Positions 6,997 through 15,654 are shown, numbered from the stretch's first letter. The stretch: DNA of 19,549 nucleotides from Flavobacteriales bacterium UBA2426 (GCA_002342985.1 DDRC01000089.1:48264-67812), one strand, 5' to 3'. Numbers and translations are program-made. The notes: a model not told the origin generated them from the letters alone.

Positions 6997-8295
6997 TCCG
7001 CCGCTCGCACGCAGCAGCTGCAGCTCGGCCACCTTGGCATCGAAGCCGGCCACCACGGCCTGCCGCTGCGCATTGGCCAGGTCGAGCTGCGCCTGACGGA
7101 ACTGCAGCGCGGTGAGGAGCCCGCTCTGGTAGAGCTCGCGCGTGCGCTCGAAGTTGAGCTCGGCGGCGCGCATCGCCTCCTGCTGGATGCGCAGCACCTC
7201 GCGCTGGCTCCGCCAGGTGGTGAAGCCGTTGCGCACATCGCGCTCCACCTGGAGCCGTGCCTGCTGCTCGGCCAGGGCCGCGCTCTCGGCGCGCAGCCGC
7301 GCGGCCTCCACCTGCGTGCCCACGCGCCCGCCATCGAAGAGCGGCACGCTGAGCGTGAGGCCGCCGTTCAGGCCGCGGGTGTAGGTGCCCAGCACGATGC
7401 CCACCTCGTTGCGCTGATCGCTCACGCCGTAGGCGGCGCTCAGGTCGAGCCGGGGCCAGCGCATTGCCTTGGCCACCCGCTCATCGGCCTCGGCGGCACG
7501 CACCTGGGCCATGGCCGCCTGCAGCTGGGCATTGCCGCGCAGCGCCTCCTCCACCAGCAGCTCTTCCGATAGGCCATTGGCATAGGTCACCTGGCGGGAG
7601 GGAACCGCCGATGCCGCAGGCGATCGGCCGAGCAGCACATTGAGGTCGCGCAGCGTGCGCTCGCGGCGCTGCAGGGCCATGATCCATGCGCTGCTGTCGG
7701 CCTGCAGGTCCACCTGCGCGTTGAGCAGCTCCAAACGCCCCGTGCCGCCGAGGGCTGCGCGTCCCTCCTGCCGGCGGAAGCGCTCCACGCTGATGCCCAG
7801 CAGGCGCTCGTTGATCGCCACATCCTGATCGAGCGCGGCGAGCTGGTAATACAGCGCCACCACCTGCATCAGCGTGGCCTCCACCTGGGCGCGCGCGCGC
7901 AGGTCCGCCACGCGCGCCTGCAGCTGGGCGCGATCGTGCGCTGCGAAGGTCCCCAGGCCATTGAAGAGCGTGTACGACAGGCCCAGCTGACCGCTCAGCG
8001 CGGTGTTCACCACGCCATCGCGCTCCACATCGGGCAGGGGCTCCGCGAAGTCGAGGCGGGAGAACTGGTCGCTGTAGGTGCCGCGCCCGCTCGCCTCCAC
8101 ACGCGGCAGCAGGCCTGCGTTGCCCGCGGTGGCCTGCGCATCAGCGATGGCGGCTTCGTTGCGCGCGATGCGGATACCGTGCTCGTTGGCCAGGGCCATG
8201 CGGATCGCCGCGTCCAGGCTCAGGGTATCCTGCGCGATTAGGCCCACGCTCAGTGGGAGCGCAAGGCTAGTGGCGATGCTCCTCCAGGTCCTCAT
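6961..8295 (-). CDS. TolC-like outer-membrane efflux channel
   Basis: This 444-aa outer-membrane efflux protein (OEP family PF02321) forms a trimeric beta-barrel plus periplasmic alpha-tunnel for substrate exit. It has a signal peptide (MRTWRSIATSLALPLSVGLIAQ, cleaved about there), then two repeats of the OEP unit. Each repeat is rich in long amphipathic helices with many Ala, Gln, Arg and Glu, for example LRARAQVEATLMQVVALYYQLAAL and the matching C-terminal half ending LANAQRQAVVAGFDAKVAELQLL. The length is normal. Its start overlaps the end of the pump gene by 29 bp, so it is the last gene of the four-gene efflux operon. It ends inside the convergent kinase gene; no terminator hairpin is seen there. 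Confidence 0.93.
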   Translation of the reverse strand: MRTWRSIATSLALPLSVGLIAQDTLSLDAAIRMALANEHGIRIARNEAAIADAQATAGNAGLLPRVEASGRGTYSDQFSRLDFAEPLPDVERDGVVNTALSGQLGLSYTLFNGLGTFAAHDRAQLQARVADLRARAQVEATLMQVVALYYQLAALDQDVAINERLLGISVERFRRQEGRAALGGTGRLELLNAQVDLQADSSAWIMALQRRERTLRDLNVLLGRSPAASAVPSRQVTYANGLSEELLVEEALRGNAQLQAAMAQVRAAEADERVAKAMRWPRLDLSAAYGVSDQRNEVGIVLGTYTRGLNGGLTLSVPLFDGGRVGTQVEAARLRAESAALAEQQARLQVERDVRNGFTTWRSQREVLRIQQEAMRAAELNFERTRELYQSGLLTALQFRQAQLDLANAQRQAVVAGFDAKVAELQLLRASGGLLTGLGIRDLR

Positions 8296-11200
8296 AGGGC
8301 AGTTCTTTCACAGCGGGTTCGACGGCTTCGGCTGTCGGGGTCTGCGCGCTCCACGCCCATCCCAGGAAGCGGCGTGCCTCATTGAGCGCGGCCAGCAGGA
8401 TGGGCAGGATGATGAGCGTGACGAAGGTGGCGATGGCCAGGCCGTAGGCTACGGTGATGGCCATGGGGATCAGGAACTGGGCCTGGAAGCTCTTGTTCAG
8501 CGTGATGGGGAGCAGACCCGCCACGGTGGTGAGCGAGGTGAGCAGGATGGGACGCAGGCGCGAAAGGGCCGCGGTGCGCAGCGCGGCGTAGAACTCCATG
8601 CCTGTCTTCAGATTCGCATTGAAGGTGCTGATCAACACGAGCGAGTCGTTCACCATCACCCCGATGAGCGCGATCATTCCGAAGAAGCTGAAGAGGCTGA
8701 TCTGCACGCCATGGATCCAGTGCCCCCATCCGATGCCCACGAAGCCGAGCGGCAGGCAGAGCAGCACGGCCACCATCTGCCAGAAGCTCCGGAGCGTGAG
8801 CACGATCATGGCGAACATGATGATGAGCGTGATCGGAAGCACACGCATGGCGCTGCCGCTCACCTTCCGGCTCTGCTCGCCCTGACCCTCGAAGCTGTAG
8901 CTCAACCCGGGGTACTTGGCCAGCAGCGGGACCATGATCTCCGTCGCCACCACGGATTGTGCATCCGTGGCGCTCTGCAGGCTGTTGGCCAGGTCCGCCT
9001 CCACACGCACCTCACGCTTGCCATCCAGGTGATTGATGGCGCGGATCCCCCGCTCGATGTGGTAGCTCACCAGCTCGCTCAAGGGGAACTGGCGGCCATC
9101 GGCGGTGCGGATACGCATGTCCTCCAGATCACGCAGCGATGCACGCCCATCCTCCGCATAGCGCACCCAGATCTTCACCTCGTCCTCGCCGCGCTGCACA
9201 CGCTGCGTCTCTAAACCGAAAAACCCTTGGCGCACCTGGGCCGCGACATCCTGCAAGGTGAGGCCGAGCAGCTGGGCCTTGTCCTTGAGCTTCAAGACCA
9301 CCTCGCGGTTGCCAGGGCGATCACTGTCCACCACATCGCGCAGCATCGGCAGCTTCTGCAGCTCCGCCCGGAGCTCGGCCTTGGCGGCATTCAGCTCGGC
9401 GAGGTCGTTGCTGCGGAGCGATACGGACACCGGCTTCCCGAAAGGCGTGGCCAGCCCGAAGGTGAGGTTCTGCACGCCGGGCACCATGCCGGCCCGCTCG
9501 CGCAGGCGATTGGTGATCTCCTCGGCACGGAAGCCCCGCTTCTCGCCATCGAGCAGGATGATATTGAGCTTGCCCTGCTCCGCGCGCGGACCGAGGATGG
9601 TCTGCACCTTCAGGATCACATCGAGGCTATCCTCCCTTGCGGCGCTCAGTTCGTCATTGATGGCCCAGGCCAGCTGCTCGATCCGCTGCAGTTCGCTGAA
9701 CACGACGTTCTCGCGCGTGCCGGTCACCATCTCCAGGTCCACTGCCACGTCGTCGCGCTCGATCACCGGGAAGAAGGTGGTCTTGATGATGCCCGCGCCC
9801 ACCGAGCCGATGGTGACGGCCAGCAGGAAGAACGCGATGCCGATGGTGAACATGCGGTGGCGCATGAACCGGTCATAGAACCGGGCGTACCGCACATCGC
9901 GCAGCCGGCCCATCACCCCGTCCATATAGGCCTCCAGCTTGTTCTTGGCGCCGCGGCTCAGGCCCTTGGAATGGGCCACGTGCGCCGGCAGGATGAATGC
10001 GGCCTCGATGAGTGAGAACAGCAACGTGGCGATCACCACGAAGGCCAGTGCCGGCGCGAAATCGCCCAAGCGCCCCTCGATGAAGAAGAAGGTGCTGAAG
10101 GCCGCCACGGTGGTGAGCACGGAGCTGATCACCGCCGGCAGCACCTTGTTGATGCCCTCGAATGCCGCCTTGATCGGTGGAAGCCCGCGTTCGTACTCCT
10201 GATAGATGCTCTCGGTGATCACGATGCCATCGTCCACCAGCATGCCCACTACCAGGATCATCCCGAAGAGGCTCATCACGTTGATGGTGATGAAGCCCGG
10301 AGCGAGGATGAACATGCCCGCGAAGGCCACCGGGATGCTGAGCGCCACCCAGAAGGCCAGGCGCCAGTTGAGGAAGAGCGCGAGCACGATCACCACCAGG
10401 AAGAAGCCCTGGATGCCGTTCTCCAGCAGCATGGCGATGCGCTGCCGCAGCACCGTAGTGGCATCGTTGATGAGCGTGGCCTTCACCGGGCCTCCGCGCT
10501 CATTGAAGGCCTCCATGTAGGAGAGCGTGCTCTCCGCGATGAACAGGATGTCCTCGCTCACGGTGCTGCTGACGTTCACCACGACGGCGGGCTTGCCGTT
10601 CACGTAGTTGCGTGCCGGATCCTCCGCCCAGGTGTCACGTACATCGGCAACATCCTTCAGGCGCAGCACCCGGCCATCATTGCCCGCGCGCAGCACCACA
10701 TTGCGGAGCCCCTCGGCGTCCTGCCGCTTGTCGCGCACGCGGATGAGCAGTTCCTCGTCGGCGGTCCTGATCTTGCCTCCGGTGAGGTCTAGGTTGGCGC
10801 TCCGCACCGCGGCGGCGGCCTGCGCGAAGCTCAGGTTGTTGGCCCGGAGATCGGCCTCGCGGAAGGCCACCTCCACCTCCTCATCGGGGTAGCCGGTGAT
10901 CTCCACCTTGCTGATCCCGCCGATGGAACGCAGGTCCTGCTCCACCCGGCGCGCGATCAGCTTCAGCGCCTTCAGATCGACGCCCTCGCCGCTGAGCGCG
11001 AAGGTCACGGCGGGCCGGATGTTCTCCAGCTTGAAGGTGCGGATCGGCTCCATGCCGTCGGGCAGGGTCGGGATGCGCTCCACGGCGTTCTTCACGTCCT
11101 GCAGCACGACGTCGACATCATACCCCTTGATCACCTCCACGACGATCACCCCGCCGTTCTCCTGGCTCACGCTGCTGATGCGCTCCACGCCGGTGACGCC

Positions 11201-11419
11201 CTTGAGGTCGTCCTCGATCCGCAGCACCACCCCTTCCTCCACCTCCTCGGGCGCAGCACCGGAGTAGATGATCTGCACCTGGATGGTACGGCTCTCCACC
11301 TCGGGGAAGAGCGAACTGCGCGTGGCCTTCAGCCCGAAGAAGCCGAAGATGAAGATGAGCACCATGACGGTATCGACCGCCACGGCGTACTTGATGAAGT
11401 AGGCGGTGAGTCCCTTCAT
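8267..11419 (-). CDS. RND-family multidrug efflux pump (HAE1/AcrB-like)
   Basis: This 1050-aa inner-membrane proton-driven transporter is full length. It has the usual RND layout: TM1 near 12-30, a large periplasmic pore/docking region to about 335, TM2-6, TM7 near 525-545, a second periplasmic region to about 860, then TM8-12. The paired proton-relay aspartates D396-D397 lie in TM4 (GMLVDDGIVITES), as in AcrB D407/D408. The heavy-metal RND signature is absent, which favours export of drugs, bile-like compounds or other small organics; the actual substrate is unknown. ATG 11419 overlaps the adaptor stop as ATGA, and the end overlaps the TolC-like gene by 29 bp. Confidence 0.95.
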   Translation of the reverse strand: MKGLTAYFIKYAVAVDTVMVLIFIFGFFGLKATRSSLFPEVESRTIQVQIIYSGAAPEEVEEGVVLRIEDDLKGVTGVERISSVSQENGGVIVVEVIKGYDVDVVLQDVKNAVERIPTLPDGMEPIRTFKLENIRPAVTFALSGEGVDLKALKLIARRVEQDLRSIGGISKVEITGYPDEEVEVAFREADLRANNLSFAQAAAAVRSANLDLTGGKIRTADEELLIRVRDKRQDAEGLRNVVLRAGNDGRVLRLKDVADVRDTWAEDPARNYVNGKPAVVVNVSSTVSEDILFIAESTLSYMEAFNERGGPVKATLINDATTVLRQRIAMLLENGIQGFFLVVIVLALFLNWRLAFWVALSIPVAFAGMFILAPGFITINVMSLFGMILVVGMLVDDGIVITESIYQEYERGLPPIKAAFEGINKVLPAVISSVLTTVAAFSTFFFIEGRLGDFAPALAFVVIATLLFSLIEAAFILPAHVAHSKGLSRGAKNKLEAYMDGVMGRLRDVRYARFYDRFMRHRMFTIGIAFFLLAVTIGSVGAGIIKTTFFPVIERDDVAVDLEMVTGTRENVVFSELQRIEQLAWAINDELSAAREDSLDVILKVQTILGPRAEQGKLNIILLDGEKRGFRAEEITNRLRERAGMVPGVQNLTFGLATPFGKPVSVSLRSNDLAELNAAKAELRAELQKLPMLRDVVDSDRPGNREVVLKLKDKAQLLGLTLQDVAAQVRQGFFGLETQRVQRGEDEVKIWVRYAEDGRASLRDLEDMRIRTADGRQFPLSELVSYHIERGIRAINHLDGKREVRVEADLANSLQSATDAQSVVATEIMVPLLAKYPGLSYSFEGQGEQSRKVSGSAMRVLPITLIIMFAMIVLTLRSFWQMVAVLLCLPLGFVGIGWGHWIHGVQISLFSFFGMIALIGVMVNDSLVLISTFNANLKTGMEFYAALRTAALSRLRPILLTSLTTVAGLLPITLNKSFQAQFLIPMAITVAYGLAIATFVTLIILPILLAALNEARRFLGWAWSAQTPTAEAVEPAVKELPYEDLEEHRH

Positions 11420-12540
11420 GGCTTCACCGGTGCTACGCGCATGCCCTCATAGGCGCCGCTGAGGCGGTCGGTCACTACCGCTTGGCCATCGCTCAAGCCC
11501 CGCACCACGGCCTGCTCCACGCCCTGGTGGAGGATGGTGACCTGCTGCTTCATCAGCGCGCTGTCCTTCACGGTGTAGAGCGAACCGTCCTCAAGCAACG
11601 CGCTGCGCGGCACGCTCACCGCATCGTTCAGCGATCCGGCCTGGATGGCTCCGGTGAGGTACTGGCCGTCGCGCAAGCCTTTCCCTTCCACCTGCACGAA
11701 GAGCTTCACGGTCTGGGTGGAAGCATCGATGCTCTCGCCCAGGCGAATGATGCGACCGGTCCAGCTGCCCGGGCCTTCGGTGCTGGTGAGCCGGAGCGTG
11801 TCACCCACCTTCACCAGGGAAAGCTCGCCAGCCCCGATCGCGGTCTCCAGCTCGAGCGAGGCCGGTGCGATGAACTCGCCCAGACGCGTGCCCGGTGTGA
11901 CGATCGTGCCAGGTTCGATGCCCGCCGCGGTGACCACGCCATCGAACGCTGCGGTGATGACGTACTTATCGCGGCGCTCGTACAAGGCGCGTATGCCGTA
12001 GTACTGGTCCAGCACGCCGCGGCCCGCGAGGTAGTTGCGCTCCTGTTCGCTCGCGAGCTTCGGCAGCTCGGGCAGCTGGCCGTCCACCGGCACGCTCTTC
12101 AGGTAGGCGTCCCACTTGGCGGCCTGCTCGGGCATGTCGATGCGCATGTCGGGCACCAGCTGCACCAGGGTGCGCAGGAACGCGCTCTGCTGGGCGTTGA
12201 TCTGGGCGCGCACCTCGCCGTCGTCGATGCGGAAGAGCACCTCACCCTGGCGGAAGGAGGCTCCCTCGCGGAAGGGCTTGCCGGTGCGCAGGAGCGTACC
12301 GGCCACCTCTGCAGTGAGCAGCATGCGGTCCATCGCGCGCAGCCGTCCGGTGATGGGTATGCTCAGGCGCACGGGGCCGTTCTGCGCGGTGACGGTGCGC
12401 ACAGCTCGTGCTTGCGCGGGCGCATTGCTGCGCGGGGCCGATGACCTGCCTCCCGCCAGCTTCCGGCACGTGCCGATGCCTCCCACGATGAGGAGGAGGC
12501 CTATGACGATGGTTAGCCTGCGTTGCAACAAAGCGTTCAT
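11416..12540 (-). CDS. RND periplasmic adaptor (membrane-fusion protein, HlyD/AcrA family)
   Basis: This 374-aa adaptor links the RND pump to the TolC-like channel. It has an N-terminal membrane anchor or signal (RRLTIVIGLLLIVGGIGTC), a split biotinyl-lipoyl-like domain (AEVAGTLLRTGKPFREGASFRQGEVLFRIDD and later ITAAFDGVVTAAGIEPGTIV), a helical hairpin between them, then beta-barrel and membrane-proximal domains. There is a cysteine at residue 25, but the residues before it (GIGT) do not make a good lipobox, so lipidation is doubtful. Both ends overlap neighbouring genes as ATGA (12537-12540 with the TetR gene and 11416-11419 with the pump), indicating translational coupling. Confidence 0.93.
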   Translation of the reverse strand: MNALLQRRLTIVIGLLLIVGGIGTCRKLAGGRSSAPRSNAPAQARAVRTVTAQNGPVRLSIPITGRLRAMDRMLLTAEVAGTLLRTGKPFREGASFRQGEVLFRIDDGEVRAQINAQQSAFLRTLVQLVPDMRIDMPEQAAKWDAYLKSVPVDGQLPELPKLASEQERNYLAGRGVLDQYYGIRALYERRDKYVITAAFDGVVTAAGIEPGTIVTPGTRLGEFIAPASLELETAIGAGELSLVKVGDTLRLTSTEGPGSWTGRIIRLGESIDASTQTVKLFVQVEGKGLRDGQYLTGAIQAGSLNDAVSVPRSALLEDGSLYTVKDSALMKQQVTILHQGVEQAVVRGLSDGQAVVTDRLSGAYEGMRVAPVKP

Positions 12541-13145
12541 GCGCGTATGGATCGGATGATGAAGTCGGGAACGGTTCTCTTGCGCTCAAGGATCATGCGG
12601 TGATAGGCCGCCTCATTCATGCCGTGGATATGGAGGATCATTGGACGGGCGATGAAGGGGTGTGCACTGAGCGCCATCATGTTCACCAGCAGATCACGCG
12701 CGTCGACGTCGATGATGGCGCCGCGCACCCTGGCCTCCTCCACCAGGCGGGCGAAATGCTGCCGGCTCATGTGGCCGCGATCGATGAAGGCACGCAGCCC
12801 CTCGGGATCCCGGTTCATCTCCTGCGCGATGAACAGCGGAAGAAGGGGGTCCTCCACCATCCGATCGATGAAGGCGGATACAAAGGCCGTGATGGCATCG
12901 AACAGATCCGTCCGGTCCTTCAGCGCGCCCCATATGCAACCGAACTGCTGCTCGGCCCCGCCCTTGAAAACGCCCTCGAACAACCGCTGCTTGTCCCGGA
13001 AGTAGTAATGAAGCAGCGCCTTGTTGATGCCGGCCTCATCGGCCACCTCCTGCATCCGGGCACCCGCCATGCCCTTGCGGATGAAAACACGTCGCGCCGC
13101 ATCCAGGATACGCTTCTCGGTGGATGCTTCCTTTACGCGTGCCAT
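12537..13145 (-). CDS. TetR-family repressor of the RND efflux operon
   Basis: This is a 202-aa protein. Residues about 8-55 form the TetR DNA-binding domain: helix STEKRILDAARRVFIRKG, then the helix-turn-helix ARMQEVADEAGINKALLHYYF and RDKQRLFEGVF. The remainder is a helical ligand-binding and dimerisation domain with no recognisable specificity. ATG 13145 is chosen because family members start a few residues before the first helix; the upstream in-frame ATG at 13202 would run through the operator region. It is the first gene of the efflux operon and overlaps the adaptor as ATGA. It is expected to repress its own operon through the palindrome at 13160-13175 and to release on binding a pump substrate (family knowledge and inference). 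Confidence 0.92.
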   Translation of the reverse strand: MARVKEASTEKRILDAARRVFIRKGMAGARMQEVADEAGINKALLHYYFRDKQRLFEGVFKGGAEQQFGCIWGALKDRTDLFDAITAFVSAFIDRMVEDPLLPLFIAQEMNRDPEGLRAFIDRGHMSRQHFARLVEEARVRGAIIDVDARDLLVNMMALSAHPFIARPMILHIHGMNEAAYHRMILERKRTVPDFIIRSIRA

Positions 13146-13154
13146 CGGGGGATG

Positions 13155-13162
13155 CAAGATTA
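13155..13162 (-). promoter_or_regulatory. Candidate -7 promoter element of the efflux operon
   Basis: On the minus strand TAATCTTG matches five of the six fixed positions of TAnnTTTG and ends 9 nt before the TetR-gene ATG at 13145. It overlaps the operator-like palindrome by 3 bp, so a bound repressor would block the promoter. Confidence 0.45.
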
Positions 13163-13175
13163 ACCATTTGGTCAA
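13160..13175. promoter_or_regulatory. Candidate TetR operator (imperfect palindrome)
   Basis: On the plus strand TTAACCATTTGGTCAA is a 16-bp dyad with six of eight complementary pairs; the outer half-sites are TTAACC and TTGACC (read inward). It lies in the 83-bp gap between the OmpA-family stop and the TetR start, 14 bp upstream of the start codon and touching the -7-like motif. Its AT-rich character stands out from the GC-rich surroundings. Position, symmetry and length fit autoregulation by the adjacent TetR-family protein, but binding is inferred. Confidence 0.55.
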
Positions 13176-13228
13176 TACCGGTCGGCGGAAGGCAGCGCAC
13201 AACCTTCGGACTCAAGCGAACCGCGGCC

Positions 13229-14554
13229 TCACCGGATCCACTCCACTTCCACGCGGCGCTCGCCGGGGTCGCGCCCCATGCTGCGGCTGTCACCGTAATA
13301 GTTCACGAGGAGGCGATCCGGGCTAATGCCGCGTTGCAGCAGGTAGTTGCGCACCGCCTTCGCACGCGCCTCGCTGAGCCGGAGGTTCAGCGCCGGGTCG
13401 CCGCTACGGTCGGTGTAGCCCGTAACGAGGACCTTCTCCATGGGCGACCGGGCCAACTGCTCGAATACCTCGTTGAGCAGTACCTGCTGCTCCGGCAGGA
13501 GCGTAGTGCTGTTCCGCTCGAAGCGAACGGTGATGTTCCGCCCGGTGAGTTCGGAGAGCGTGGCCGCCGGATTATCGATTGGCGTCTCCTTCCGGCTCTC
13601 CTGGACCTCCAGTTCGAGACCGGTGATCCGGTCCTCGAGGTCATCCATGCGGTCGCGCAGTTCCCAGAGCTCCTTGCGCTGATCCATCCGTTCGATGCGC
13701 TGGTGGATGGCATCCAGCTCGTCCTTCAGCCAGCGGTCCCGCTTGCGCACCTTCGGCTGCACGGCCGGTGCAGGTTCCAGGGCCAGGGCTCGGGCCGAAA
13801 GGGCACGCAGGTCCTCGGCAGCGAGCGTGGGTTCGATGGCGAAGCCATCGCTGCTATCCGCCAGGCGCAGATCCAGCGCGCAGAGGAAGTTCTCCTCGTC
13901 GAAGACCGTTCCGCACGTGGAATTGATGCGGACCATGGTGCCGGGCGATCCATGGATCCGGCCGATGACGGGCACCGTGCTCAGCGGCAGCAGATCCGCA
14001 CGCACCTGGCGCTCCAGCTCCTCGCGTTGGCTCCTCACGTAGTAATAAATGGCCAGGTACTTGTCCTGTGATTCACCGCCGTCCACGCCGAACCGGGCCT
14101 GGCTCCAGTCGATGCGGGTCAGCCGGTCCAATTGCCGCTGAGTGGAAGCGCTGAGGCCCGCAAAGGGCACATCCGCTCCGGTGGCCTCCAGTGCGGCCGC
14201 CAGCAGGCCGTTGACCTCATGCCCCAACCGGTCGGCCGGAAGGTCGCTGCGCACACCCTGCTTCGTGAAATGCACCCGCGCATCGAGGTAGGCGCCGATG
14301 GCCGCCTCGGCGAGCCGATCGAGCATCAGCGATTGGTCCTCCTCCGGTTCCGCGGTCCGCTGCAGGTCAAGGGTGGCCGTTCCTCCGGGCACCTGGCGCC
14401 AGATCGCGCGCAGCAAGGGCAGATCGCTTCCACTGGCCCGCACCTCCACCATTACATCGTCCTGCCCCGACGAGCCGAGCAGCTCCAGCGATTGCCCCAA
14501 GGAGGGCAGCGCGGGTGCCGCTAGCGCCAGGCAAAGCAGTACGCCCGCTCTCAT
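13229..14554 (-). CDS. OmpA-family outer-membrane/peptidoglycan-associated protein
   Basis: This is a 441-aa protein. It has a signal peptide (MRAGVLLCLALAAPALPSLGQ), a roughly 240-residue N-terminal region without a recognised family, and a highly charged predicted coiled coil at about 268-322. The C-terminal OmpA-like peptidoglycan-binding domain covers about 340-441. The domain shows the classic motif GYTDRSGDPALNLRLSEARA, with D382 and R397 at the positions that hold diaminopimelate in OmpA, and a conserved N390. It probably sits in the periplasm or outer membrane and tethers the envelope to the cell wall. No clear N-terminal beta-barrel is evident, and the coiled coil may act as a spacer or oligomeriser. 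Its ATG overlaps the upstream STAS-like stop as ATGA. Confidence 0.9.
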   Translation of the reverse strand: MRAGVLLCLALAAPALPSLGQSLELLGSSGQDDVMVEVRASGSDLPLLRAIWRQVPGGTATLDLQRTAEPEEDQSLMLDRLAEAAIGAYLDARVHFTKQGVRSDLPADRLGHEVNGLLAAALEATGADVPFAGLSASTQRQLDRLTRIDWSQARFGVDGGESQDKYLAIYYYVRSQREELERQVRADLLPLSTVPVIGRIHGSPGTMVRINSTCGTVFDEENFLCALDLRLADSSDGFAIEPTLAAEDLRALSARALALEPAPAVQPKVRKRDRWLKDELDAIHQRIERMDQRKELWELRDRMDDLEDRITGLELEVQESRKETPIDNPAATLSELTGRNITVRFERNSTTLLPEQQVLLNEVFEQLARSPMEKVLVTGYTDRSGDPALNLRLSEARAKAVRNYLLQRGISPDRLLVNYYGDSRSMGRDPGERRVEVEWIR

Positions 14555-14991
14555 AGGCTGGGCGCTTCAGGCCTGTGCACGCCTTCCGGGCTGCCCAGGG
14601 CATCCCGTTGCCGCCGCTCACTGGCCCAGGCCCAAGCTTCCTCACGTGAGCCGCACACCTTGAACGGGAAGCTCGGCTTATGGACCTGCCTGAACAGTTC
14701 CAGCTGTCCTTGGCAGCGGATGCTCGCGGTATACACCACGACCGGATGGCCATGCGCTTTGCAGACCCGTGTGATCAGCCTTCGAGCTCCGTCCGCCACC
14801 GCCACATTCGGCGCATGGTCGATCATCAAAGGAGAGCGGCCATCCCGATCCAAGGCTGCCACAAGCCGAACCACCTCCTTCACCTCGCGGGCCGAAAGCT
14901 GAGCGCCGTCCGCCAGCACAAGGTGAAGGACCCCTTCGTCACGCCAGAGCTCGAAAGGCTGCTCGAATAAGGGCCCCTCCCATTGAAGCAT
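14551..14991 (-). CDS. Small STAS/SpoIIAA-like protein, function unknown
   Basis: This 146-aa soluble protein has alternating strand and helix, for example GVLHLVLADGAQLSAREVKEVVRLVAAL, then SPLMIDHAP, then ADGARRLITRVCKAHGHPVVVYT. This resembles the SpoIIAA/STAS-like domains of small Bacteroidota proteins, but the family link is by pattern only. The C-terminal 25 residues look disordered. The frame is open much further upstream, but ATG 14991 is chosen because the upstream part runs through the divergent DinB gene and because a -7-like motif ends 3 nt before it. Its stop overlaps the OmpA-family start as ATGA, so the two are coupled. No function can be given. Confidence 0.7.
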   Translation of the reverse strand: MLQWEGPLFEQPFELWRDEGVLHLVLADGAQLSAREVKEVVRLVAALDRDGRSPLMIDHAPNVAVADGARRLITRVCKAHGHPVVVYTASIRCQGQLELFRQVHKPSFPFKVCGSREEAWAWASERRQRDALGSPEGVHRPEAPSL

Positions 14992-14994
14992 GCC

Positions 14995-15002
14995 GAAAGC
15001 TA
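14995..15002 (-). promoter_or_regulatory. Candidate -7 promoter element of the STAS-like/OmpA unit
   Basis: On the minus strand TAGCTTTC matches five of the six fixed positions of TAnnTTTG and ends 3 nt before ATG 14991, implying a leaderless or almost leaderless transcript. The 129-bp divergent gap also carries the DinB-gene element on the other strand. Confidence 0.4.
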
Positions 15003-15108
15003 GAACCCTGCCAGGCGAGCGCAGCCCCTGCCGCCGCTGCGATGTGAACAACGATTGTGGAAAACGCCGGGGCCGGCCCCTATGCGGCTGCCCGCGAGCG
15101 GTACGGCT

Positions 15109-15116
15109 TACCTTGG
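15109..15116 (+). promoter_or_regulatory. Candidate -7 promoter element of the DinB/DUF962 unit
   Basis: TACCTTGG matches five of the six fixed positions of TAnnTTTG and ends 4 nt before ATG 15121. Motif form and spacing are nearly identical to those in front of the threonine aldolase gene. Confidence 0.42.
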
Positions 15117-15120
15117 GGCC

Positions 15121-15654
15121 ATGGACGCCCAATCCAAACCAACAAGCACCGAACACGCACCCTACCAGGGGGCCTATATCGCGTTGTGCCCGGAGGGCGG
15201 TCTGCTGGCGGCGCTCCAAGCGGCGGATGCGCATGCGGCCGCAGTCCTCGGCAGCATCCCGGAACAGTCCGCGGGGTTCCGGTATGCCGCCGGCAAGTGG
15301 AGCATGCGGGATGTGGTGCAGCATCTGATTGATTGCGAGCGCGTATTCGCCTACCGCGCGCTGCGGTTCGCAAGGCGCGATGGCACCGGCCTGCCCGGGT
15401 TCGATGAGGACTCCTATGCCACTGAGGCCCATGCCGACGCGCGGCCATGGACCGACCTGCTCGCGGAAAGGGCCGTGGTAAGGCAAGGCACGCTCCACCT
15501 GTTCCGCAGCCTCTCCGATGAAGCCTTGGTGCGGTCAGGCCAAGCGAACGGGCAGGCGATGAGCGTCCGTGCATTGGGCTGGTGCATCGCCGGCCACGAA
15601 CGCCACCACCTGCGCATCCTTCAGGAGCGATACCTGCCCCATGTCCAAGCGTAG
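15121..15654 (+). CDS. DinB-superfamily metalloprotein
   Basis: This 177-aa four-helix-bundle protein is of the DinB/YfiT type (PF12867). The metal triad is visible: H68 in KWSMRDVVQHLIDCERV, and H159 plus H163 in AGHERHHLRILQERYL. KWS...HLID followed by a C-terminal GHxxHH motif is typical of the family. Members bind a divalent metal. Some are bacillithiol or other thiol transferases, while most are uncharacterised and are not related to DNA polymerase IV despite the name. ATG 15121 is chosen over the upstream in-frame ATG at 15055 because family alignments start near here and a -7-like motif ends 4 nt before it. The downstream gene starts inside its 3' end (14-bp overlap). Confidence 0.87.
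   Translation: MDAQSKPTSTEHAPYQGAYIALCPEGGLLAALQAADAHAAAVLGSIPEQSAGFRYAAGKWSMRDVVQHLIDCERVFAYRALRFARRDGTGLPGFDEDSYATEAHADARPWTDLLAERAVVRQGTLHLFRSLSDEALVRSGQANGQAMSVRALGWCIAGHERHHLRILQERYLPHVQA

Noticed and set aside
8078..9214. His/Asp/Glu-rich open frame (378 codons) on the plus strand
   Set aside because: Antisense shadow of the RND pump and TolC-like genes; its odd composition follows from the complementary codons.
11482..12444. 320-codon open frame on the plus strand
   Set aside because: Antisense to the adaptor gene, which has clear lipoyl and barrel domains.
12466..12466. Lipobox cysteine in the adaptor N-terminus
   Set aside because: The residues before Cys25 (GIGT) do not fit a lipobox, so I describe a membrane anchor instead.
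13176..13228. Possible terminator after the OmpA-family gene
   Set aside because: Only short, mismatched stems can be drawn and there is no T-tract on the minus strand.
13124..14071. 315-codon open frame on the plus strand
   Set aside because: Antisense to the OmpA-family gene, crossing the efflux operator region. No domain.
15069..15080. GGGGCCGGCCCC palindrome in the divergent gap
   Set aside because: Composed only of G and C in GC-rich DNA, with no T-tract or paired site; chance is the best explanation.
14992..15498. Upstream extension of the STAS-like frame on the minus strand
   Set aside because: The extension is antisense to the DinB gene, and the -7-like motif places the start at 14991.
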